From Thermogutta sp. (GTDB lineage Bacteria; Planctomycetota; Planctomycetia; Pirellulales; Thermoguttaceae), in NCBI RefSeq assembly GCF_014359955.1, contig NZ_JACIYL010000283.1, positions 1 to 5,007 on the forward strand: a stretch of 5,007 nucleotides of DNA, in the 5' to 3' direction. A program made the translations under genes and the position numbers. This document shows, piece after piece, positions 1 to 4,203 of the stretch (its first letter is position 1; the number at the start of each line of letters is the position of its first letter). The notes beneath the pieces are model-generated. The model was not told the DNA's origin. It ran no database searches and saw nothing but the letters and a program-made list of their open reading frames with translations.

Positions 1-50
1 TGGTGTGTGATGCCTGCGCAAAATTGCTCCGCGAGCGAAAAGCCGCGTGA
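1..50 (+). CDS. Possible C-terminal end of a truncated gene
   Basis: One + strand frame is open from the window edge to a TGA at 48-50. It encodes a tail reading VCDACAKLLRERKAA. The CxxC pair followed by a basic helix resembles the end of a protein with a C-terminal zinc knuckle, but 15 residues are too few to name a family. If real, this gene would converge on the minus-strand zinc-ribbon gene that ends at 236. A chance open frame of this length is common, so confidence is low; the sequence to the left of the window would decide it. Confidence 0.28.
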   Translation, partial: VCDACAKLLRERKAA

Positions 51-235
51 TCGACACGTCTGACGGCCTCGCTCTTCTTCGGCCACGCTCTCACCGCAAC
101 GAAATCGAGGCGATGAATCTCACGTTTTTAAACTGCATCCCAGACTTGAGGTCTGCGTCAGGAACTTGGCTGCTTCTGTTTGAAATGGCCGGTTGTGTAC
201 GTGTCGGGAGAGCGCCGCCGGCGGAATGCGGGGGC
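51..235. other. Intergenic stretch without recognisable gene
   Basis: No frame here has a start with a plausible ribosome site and a protein-like composition. A small inverted repeat, CAGAC-5 nt-GTCTG, lies at 141-155, and a perfect 10-bp palindrome CCGCCGGCGG at 215-224. On the minus strand, which would carry the 3' end of the operon transcript, neither is followed directly by a T-run, so I do not call either a terminator. Confidence 0.5.
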
Positions 236-721
236 TCATCGAGGGTTCTCGCACCAGTAAGAGCACCCGGTTTCGTTGGTGCATATCCACACATAGCGCG
301 TCCGGCCGCCGATCTGACGTGTGCCGATCCGCATGGAGCTCCCGCAGCGTCGGCAGAAGACGGGTGGGCCCGGCGTTTCCCCCTTCTCCACGGCACTCTG
401 ACATCTGGTGCACATTTCGGCGTCGGGAAACACGGCCAGTCGCGCTGGTGGGATGACATTCCCACACGCCATACAGCGCTTTTGTTCCGACCAGTCGCCG
501 ACGTCATGCTGAACCGTAACCTGCAGCGGCACCGCGCCGCATTGGCGACAGGGGGTTTGTGGCAGAAGGTTGGGGACCAATTCGTCCAGCAGCGCTTCGT
601 CGGTCTGGACACCGGCGCGGAGCTTCTTGTGGGCCTGGAGCCTCCGTTCTGCCTCATGGCGAGACAGAATTTCGGTGTGTCCACAATGCCGACAGTGCAG
701 CCGGTAGAAGAAAATGGCCAT
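236..721 (-). CDS. Small multi-zinc-ribbon protein with a DksA/TraR-type C4 finger
   Basis: A 161-residue protein whose main feature is paired cysteines. C10/C13 and C58/C61 probably make one zinc site, flanking a charged helical stretch (about 17-50). C83/C86 and C104/C107 form a finger with the DksA/TraR pattern: CxxCG, then IPPARL, then a second CxxCQ. C123/C126 with C147/C153 look like a topoisomerase-type C4 ribbon (CxxCGSSM, then WIC and GCSYW); C157 is extra. DksA proteins bind RNA polymerase through a long coiled coil with an acidic tip, and that part is not visible here, so the DksA resemblance is limited to the finger. No signal peptide or membrane helix is seen, so it is probably cytoplasmic. 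The ATG at 719-721 has only a weak ribosome site. The gene lies 47 bases behind the MLE-like gene and is probably cotranscribed. Nucleic-acid or protein binding is an inference; the exact role is unknown. Confidence 0.8.
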   Translation of the reverse strand: MAIFFYRLHCRHCGHTEILSRHEAERRLQAHKKLRAGVQTDEALLDELVPNLLPQTPCRQCGAVPLQVTVQHDVGDWSEQKRCMACGNVIPPARLAVFPDAEMCTRCQSAVEKGETPGPPVFCRRCGSSMRIGTRQIGGRTRYVWICTNETGCSYWCENPR

Positions 722-768
722 TGTGTCCGGTTATCAAAGCACGGTTTGGAAAAAACTCTTGTTACCTG

Positions 769-1821
769 TCAAAAATCCCGGGCCAAAGTGAGCGACTCCC
801 ATTGATCTCTCTGGAGTGGAATCCCCAGCCCCGGTTCTTCGGGAACAGTCCACATGCCGTTTTTCACAGCGAACGGGTGGATGATGTTGCCGTCCTCAGA
901 ATATTGCCATGCGCTGTGAGCATGCACGAGGGGAGGTAGTGCTGCTCCCAGGTGGAGCGCTGCTGCCAGACCGATCCCCAGCGACGGCGGCATTGCCAGG
1001 GAGACGTCGAGTTGTGCCGCGTGGACGACAGCGACGGCGTCGCGGACGGCCAGTGGCCCGCCCAGTTCGTAAATGTCCAGGATCAGGTGCCGAGCGGCCC
1101 CGCAGTGGCATACCGCCCATACGTCCCGCTGCGATTTCAATCCCCGACGGATGGCGAGGGGGACCGGCGATTCTTGCTGGAGCCGCCGGTAGGTCTGCCA
1201 GTAATTCGTGGCCAGAGGATCAATGAGACAGTGAATCCCCAGGGACTCCATCTGAAGGCAAAGGTGCACAGCGGCGGTGAAGTCAAACTTCCGGCGGGCG
1301 TCCACGCGGATCTGAATCGCTTCTCCGAACTGATCGCGAATGGCGCGAAGTACTTCGATATCCCGGGCGATTTGCCCACTCGTGCCGAGGATCCAGCAGG
1401 TGACCCCCTTGTCGTACATTCTCTGAACCTGGCTGAGGATTTCTTCGTCATCCGTGTCCCCCACGAACTGCCCCACCGGCACCTGGTGGCGATAAAATCC
1501 GCCCCAGAACCGGGCGACGGGTTGTCCCAGGGTCTTTCCCGCGGCGTCACAGCAGGCGATTTCGATCGCTGCACGCAGAGGGGGGGTTAGCACGTCCAAC
1601 TCGGCAAGCTCGGCGATGTCCAGGATGTTCCTCCCCGCCAGGGTTGGAAGGAGCTGCTCCCGTCGCCGAGCCAGTTCGCTCACTCGCCAGGGCAGAGGTG
1701 CTTCGCCCCAACCATCCACGCCATCGTCAGTTTGCACGCGGACCAGCACGAGCCGATCCGACATGCCCTGACTCAGGGGATCCAATTTGGTCAGAAGAAA
1801 TTCGATGTCGCACAGCCGCAT
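769..1821 (-). CDS. Enolase-superfamily (MLE/mandelate racemase-like) protein, catalytic residues apparently lost
   Basis: A 350-residue protein with the two-domain layout of the muconate cycloisomerase/o-succinylbenzoate synthase branch. The N-terminal capping domain is about 1-105 (TDDGVDGWGEAPLP at 31-44; AAIEIACCDAAGKTLGQPV at 84-102). A TIM-barrel domain with GG at 254-255 and the GIGLAAALHLGAAL helix at 282-295 follows. Family enzymes bind Mg2+ through three acidic residues on barrel strands and use lysines on strands 2 and 6. Here the KxK region (139-149) has no lysine. The first metal ligand is present as D174 (RVDA). The second falls at I200 in LIDP, with D201 beside it. The third falls at R226 in AIRRG. 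The strand-6 lysine is replaced by D249 (LDIYELGG). The frame is uninterrupted, so this looks like divergence, not decay. It may be a non-catalytic or repurposed homologue. The ATG start is preceded by a GAGG (1834-1837) 12 bases away. It is the first gene of a probable two-gene minus-strand operon. Confidence 0.85.
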   Translation of the reverse strand: MRLCDIEFLLTKLDPLSQGMSDRLVLVRVQTDDGVDGWGEAPLPWRVSELARRREQLLPTLAGRNILDIAELAELDVLTPPLRAAIEIACCDAAGKTLGQPVARFWGGFYRHQVPVGQFVGDTDDEEILSQVQRMYDKGVTCWILGTSGQIARDIEVLRAIRDQFGEAIQIRVDARRKFDFTAAVHLCLQMESLGIHCLIDPLATNYWQTYRRLQQESPVPLAIRRGLKSQRDVWAVCHCGAARHLILDIYELGGPLAVRDAVAVVHAAQLDVSLAMPPSLGIGLAAALHLGAALPPLVHAHSAWQYSEDGNIIHPFAVKNGMWTVPEEPGLGIPLQRDQWESLTLARDF

Positions 1822-1907
1822 GGTCCGGCGGCACCTCTCCCTCGACGATTTACCCTACGATTCGCCCGCGATCCTTGACATCGGCCTCTCCCTTGAGGAC
1901 ACTAGCC

Positions 1908-1936
1908 AAGATAGCACAGCTGGATTATTTTTTCGA
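1908..1936 (-). promoter_or_regulatory. Candidate sigma-70-type promoter of the MLE-like/zinc-ribbon operon
   Basis: Read on the minus strand, TCGAAA (1931-1936) is followed by a 17-base spacer and TATCTT (1908-1913), with TGC directly before the -10, as in an extended -10 promoter. The boxes match 4/6 and 4/6 of the usual consensus. The predicted start near 1901 leaves about an 80-base leader before the ATG at 1821. Position and spacing fit; the match is moderate. Confidence 0.4.
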
Positions 1937-1946
1937 GTGTGTGTTG

Positions 1947-1966
1947 CCACCCTGGAAATGGGGTGG
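1947..1966. repeat. GC-rich inverted repeat, possible operator
   Basis: CCACCC (1947-1952) and GGGTGG (1961-1966) are perfect reverse complements around an 8-base centre. The dyad lies upstream of the minus-strand promoter candidate and touches the weak + strand -35 candidate, so a regulator bound here could affect both genes. No T-run follows on either strand, so it is not a terminator. It could be chance. Confidence 0.3.
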
Positions 1967-1992
1967 GCAGCGGTAAGCTGCGCTTATATGCT
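1964..1992 (+). promoter_or_regulatory. Weak candidate promoter for the cytochrome gene
   Basis: TGGGCA (1964-1969), a 17-base spacer and TATGCT (1987-1992) match 4/6 and 4/6 of the sigma-70 boxes. It would give a leader of about 135 bases that includes the 2067-2082 hairpin. No other pair in the region is clearly better, so the call is tentative. Confidence 0.22.
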
Positions 1993-2066
1993 ACTTTGCT
2001 ACATGACGAGGGTTTGAAAGCGGGGTCAGCGAACCGCTCCTGAGTCGGCAAGCGTAGAAGAAGCAC

Positions 2067-2082
2067 ACTGACGGAAGTCAGT
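2067..2082 (+). promoter_or_regulatory. Leader hairpin with GGAA (GNRA) tetraloop upstream of the cytochrome gene
   Basis: ACTGAC (2067-2072) and GTCAGT (2077-2082) form a perfect 6-bp stem closed by GGAA, a GNRA-type tetraloop that makes RNA hairpins unusually stable. It ends 39 bases before the SD (2122-2128), so it would lie in the untranslated leader. It is not followed by T residues, so it is unlikely to terminate transcription. It may stabilise the transcript or bind a protein; function is inferred. Confidence 0.4.
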
Positions 2083-2121
2083 CACCCCGCTGGAGACGTT
2101 GGTATGTCCCACCTGAATGAC

Positions 2122-2128
2122 GAGGAGG
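2122..2128 (+). promoter_or_regulatory. Strong Shine-Dalgarno site setting the cytochrome start
   Basis: GAGGAGG ends 7 bases before the ATG at 2136. This places translation initiation at 2136, not at the in-frame TTG at 2130, which would leave only one base of spacing. Confidence 0.85.
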
Positions 2129-2135
2129 CTTGTTC

Positions 2136-2912
2136 ATGCGACATTTCGCGCTCACGATTGGTGCTGCAATTGGTTTTTTCGTCGTGAATATTGGGATGAC
2201 GGCCTGTGCCGGAGATATTCCCCCAGCGCCAAAAGCATCGACCTATGCGCCAGCTGCCGACCTCGTGAAGGCAGTGGATGATTACATCGACGGCATCGCC
2301 GAGATCCTCGAGTCTGAGGAAGATTTCAAAGATTTGCAGTCGAAGGTCGTTAAGGACGCAGAAACAGTTGCCGTCCTTGCCCTGGTGCTGGGGCTTCACG
2401 ATGAGAATACGCCCTATAAGGCCGCCGCGCCGGCGCTGATCAAGGCTGCTCGGGAACTTTCTGCTGCCGCTGCCAAGGACTACGCGTCGGCCAAGAAAGC
2501 CCTGGCGGCGCTCCAGGCGGCCAAGTCCGCGGCCGGGGATCCGAATAGCCTGAAGTGGGAAAAGGTGGCTTCCCTGAAAGAGCTGATGGAGCAGGTGCCC
2601 CTTGTGAACTCCCGGCTTAAACGCAACATGCGGCGGTTCGAACGGCAGGCGGACGTTATCGCGGTGGATTCTGCTGTGATCGCTGCGATCGCCCAGGGAA
2701 GTATGGCAAATCTGGATGAAACCAGCAAGCCCGAGAACGCGGAGCAGTGGTTCCAGTTCTGTGCCGCCATGCGGGATGCAGCGGCTCAACTCAATAAAGC
2801 CGCGAAGTCCAAGGACACGGCGGGAGCCGAAAAAGCCGTGGCTGCTCTCGCCAAGACGTGCGACGACTGTCACGCGGTCTTCCATCCGGAAGCGCTCGGC
2901 AAAACAGAATAG
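2136..2912 (+). CDS. Exported c-type cytochrome with two cytochrome c'-like helical repeats
   Basis: A 258-residue protein. Residues 1-25 form a signal peptide: MRH, then a hydrophobic core to about A23, with a signal-peptidase I-like site ACA|G at 25/26. The MTAC at 21-24 is a poor lipobox, so a lipoprotein is less likely. The mature protein should be periplasmic. It is almost wholly helical and alanine/lysine rich. Heme would attach at C242 and C245, with H246 as axial ligand (TCDDCH, 2859-2873). A lone CxxCH close to the C-terminus is the arrangement of class II (cytochrome c'-type) four-helix cytochromes. Two similar helical stretches can be seen, about 42-132 and 145-246; only the second has the heme motif, and the first has no cysteine at all. 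Electron transfer or gas/redox sensing is plausible, but the partner is unknown. It appears monocistronic, with its own SD and its own terminator. Confidence 0.85.
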   Translation: MRHFALTIGAAIGFFVVNIGMTACAGDIPPAPKASTYAPAADLVKAVDDYIDGIAEILESEEDFKDLQSKVVKDAETVAVLALVLGLHDENTPYKAAAPALIKAARELSAAAAKDYASAKKALAALQAAKSAAGDPNSLKWEKVASLKELMEQVPLVNSRLKRNMRRFERQADVIAVDSAVIAAIAQGSMANLDETSKPENAEQWFQFCAAMRDAAAQLNKAAKSKDTAGAEKAVAALAKTCDDCHAVFHPEALGKTE

Positions 2913-3026
2913 TGTGAATCCCTGCTGGGATGACGTGCGGCTCAGGGCCGCGGTCATCGGAAATTTTCTCTGCACTGGAGGAAGTTTTCAGACCGATTTC
3001 CAGCCTTTCAATTGCGGTGAGCAGCG

Positions 3027-3059
3027 ACAGGCGGTCGAGAACATCGGCCGCCTGTTTTT
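3027..3059 (+). terminator. Rho-independent terminator of the cytochrome gene
   Basis: Bases 3027-3036 and 3046-3055 form a 10-bp stem with one G-U pair around a 9-base loop, GC-rich at the core (AGGCGG/CCGCCT). A run of five T follows at 3055-3059. It lies 114 bases past the TAG at 2910-2912, giving the cytochrome transcript a fairly long 3' untranslated end and separating it from the next gene. Confidence 0.8.
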
Positions 3060-3340
3060 ATTCTCCCCTCGCCCGACCTCCGAAAGGGACAATTCGTGAA
3101 TTGCCCCGACCACCAGTGCTGACCGTGACCATCGCGGAGGCGTTGTTAAAAGACGGCCAGCCAGTTTCCCCAGGGTACCGTCCAAAAAAATCGTGGTTTT
3201 TTATTTTCCGTATGCCAAGATGCATCCATGGGGGTGAACGTCGGCCGGTGGCGCGTTGACGGGCAAGTGCGGACGGAGTAATTTCGGGTTATCGTTCTTT
3301 CTGGGTATACCCTTTGTTTCTTGCGACAGGGTTGCCGTGC
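3060..3340. other. Intergenic region upstream of the membrane-protein gene
   Basis: This holds no convincing gene. Notable content is an A7/T6 pair around 3184-3200, which could form a weak AT hairpin or a bent promoter-proximal stretch, the palindrome GATGCATC at 3219-3226, and the candidate promoter at 3256-3284. Short minus-strand frames here are basic, lack ribosome sites and are probably chance. Confidence 0.6.
3256..3284 (+). promoter_or_regulatory. Candidate sigma-70-type promoter for the membrane-protein gene
   Basis: TTGACG (3256-3261, 5/6 match) is followed by a 17-base spacer and TAATTT (3279-3284, 3/6 match). The predicted start near 3291 leaves about a 50-base leader before the ATG at 3341. 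The -35 and spacing are good and the -10 is weak. Confidence 0.4.
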
Positions 3341-4021
3341 ATGTTTCAATTGCGATCCTTCCTCCTGTGCGTTACTGCCTTCATCTGTGGCTGGGTGATG
3401 ATGGGCCTCGAGATACTCGGTGGGCGGATCCTTTCCCCAGACTTCGGAAGCGGCGTTTTTGTATGGGGAAGCGTCATCGGCGTCTTTTTGCTGTCGCTGA
3501 GCACCGGCTACTTGATTGGCGGCTGGGCTTCCTCTCGATGGCCGTTTCTCGCGGTCCTCGCCGGGGTGATCCTGGCCGCTGCTCTAAGCATTGTCCCTGT
3601 GGCGCTGTGGTATCCTGAAATCAGCGGCTGGTTTGCATCCCTGGAGTGGAATGAGCGCTACGGAGCACTGGCCGCCGCGGCAGCGTTGTTTTTCCTGCCC
3701 AGTACCCTGTTGGGGATGGTTTCCCCCTACTGCATCCGCCTGTTGACCACAAGTGTGGAGAAATCCGGCGCGAGTGCCGGAACGCTCTATGCCATTTCCA
3801 CCGTGGGGAGTTTTCTCGGATGCATCCACACGGCGTTTTATCTCATTTTGAGTTTAGGGATCCGGCACTGTCTGTTCGTGGGAGCCGGGGTGCTCGCGGG
3901 TTTGGGGCTCCTTCTGGCTGTGGTTTCACTCGTGGGTTCACGATACGGGAACGGCGTCTCTGGCTCGGGGCGAGCGTTTTCAGCTACACGCGGTGAGCTG
4001 CCGGAATTGGTCAACAAATAG
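3341..4021 (+). CDS. Polytopic membrane protein related to the N-terminal half of fused MFS/spermidine synthase proteins
   Basis: A 226-residue protein with about six membrane helices, near 7-21, 38-60, 69-90, 107-125, 148-170 and 177-198. Two conserved blocks recall the membrane half of the bacterial fused membrane/spermidine-synthase family. The first is MGLEILGGRILSPDFGS (21-37), running into GYLIGG (56-61). The second is LPSTLLGMVSPYCIRLL (119-135), with GTLYAISTVGSFLG (147-160). The C-terminal tail after 200 is hydrophilic and ends without a catalytic domain. That domain is encoded separately from 4204, so the two products probably act together at the membrane. The ATG at 3341 is preferred over the in-frame TTG at 3314 because AGGG (3328-3331) lies 9 bases upstream and the protein then begins directly at the first helix. 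The substrate is unknown; transport is only suggested by the membrane topology. Confidence 0.75.
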   Translation: MFQLRSFLLCVTAFICGWVMMGLEILGGRILSPDFGSGVFVWGSVIGVFLLSLSTGYLIGGWASSRWPFLAVLAGVILAAALSIVPVALWYPEISGWFASLEWNERYGALAAAAALFFLPSTLLGMVSPYCIRLLTTSVEKSGASAGTLYAISTVGSFLGCIHTAFYLILSLGIRHCLFVGAGVLAGLGLLLAVVSLVGSRYGNGVSGSGRAFSATRGELPELVNK

Positions 4022-4051
4022 AATGGGAAGAGACCTTTGCTCAGGAAAGTG

Positions 4052-4079
4052 GATGGCCGTCACGGTTGATCCGGCCATC
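4052..4079 (+). promoter_or_regulatory. Intergenic hairpin with a possible alternative pairing
   Basis: GATGGCCG (4052-4059) and CGGCCATC (4072-4079) are perfect complements around a 12-base loop. The same left arm could instead pair with GGCCAT at 4090-4095, which stands just before the T-run in GATTTTT. Mutually exclusive pairings ending in a T-run are the layout of an attenuator or a leaky terminator, but this is only inferred from the bases. Confidence 0.35.
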
Positions 4080-4163
4080 ATCGATATCAGGCCATGATTT
4101 TTGGGGCGAGTGGGTTATCCATTGAGATGCAAAAAATTCGGCGATGACAGCACGAAATCATTT

Positions 4164-4185
4164 GGTCGGAAAAAGGTCCGAAAAA
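4164..4185 (+). repeat. Tandem 11-base repeat upstream of the synthase-like gene
   Basis: GGTCGGAAAAA (4164-4174) is followed at once by GGTCCGAAAAA (4175-4185), differing at one base. The 11-base period is close to one helical turn. It ends four bases before the AGGAG ribosome site. It could be a protein-binding site, an A-rich translation enhancer, or chance. Confidence 0.4.
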
Positions 4186-4189
4186 TCTC

Positions 4190-4194
4190 AGGAG
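4190..4194 (+). promoter_or_regulatory. Shine-Dalgarno site favouring a GTG start at 4204
   Basis: AGGAG stands 9 bases before the GTG at 4204, which is in frame with the synthase-like protein. The next in-frame ATG (4246) has only a weak GGGA six bases upstream, and the ATG at 4144 has none. Confidence 0.5.
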
Positions 4195-4203
4195 ACTCAT
4201 CAG

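Larger units (their letters stand above)
1822..2135. other. Divergent intergenic region between the MLE-like and cytochrome genes
   Basis: This 314-base stretch separates two genes transcribed away from each other and must hold both promoters. It contains an AT-rich patch near 1923-1933, a GC-rich 6-bp inverted repeat at 1947-1966 and a GNRA-type hairpin at 2067-2082. No frame in it looks like a gene: the short + strand frames over 1644-2017 lack a ribosome site, and their composition is not protein-like. Confidence 0.7.
4022..4203 (+). other. Untranslated spacer between the membrane and synthase-like genes
   Basis: All three + frames contain stops between 4019 and 4125 (4019-4021, 4095-4097, 4123-4125), so one frameshift could not join the flanking genes. 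The spacer contains an 8-bp hairpin at 4052-4079, a third GGCCAT copy at 4090-4095 followed by a T-run (4098-4102), and a tandem 11-base repeat at 4164-4185. A 24-codon open frame (4023-4097) begins one base after the upstream stop but has no clear ribosome site. Confidence 0.65.

Noticed and set aside
141..155. Hairpin CAGAC-TTGAG-GTCTG as terminator of the minus-strand operon
   Set aside because: The stem is only 5 bp and, on the minus strand, is not followed directly by a T-run.
47..805. 252-codon + strand open frame opposite the zinc-ribbon gene
   Set aside because: The minus strand encodes ordered CxxC pairs matching known zinc fingers. The + product shows no domain and no ribosome site.
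1137..1574. Frameshift in the MLE-like gene as the cause of the missing active-site residues
   Set aside because: The alternative minus-strand frame gives no enolase motifs. The main frame keeps RVDA, the LIDP strand and the GG region in register, so the losses are substitutions.
952..1590. 212-codon + strand open frame opposite the MLE-like gene
   Set aside because: It is antisense to clear enolase-superfamily motifs, and its own translation is not protein-like.
2082..2975. 297-codon open frame antisense to the cytochrome gene, longer than the gene itself
   Set aside because: The + strand has a strong SD, a signal peptide and a CxxCH motif. The antisense product has no recognisable domain, and its length is explained by the biased codon composition of the real gene.
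3184..3200. A7/T6 inverted repeat as a terminator
   Set aside because: The stem would be only A-T pairs with no GC core, and a good terminator for the upstream gene already lies at 3027-3059.
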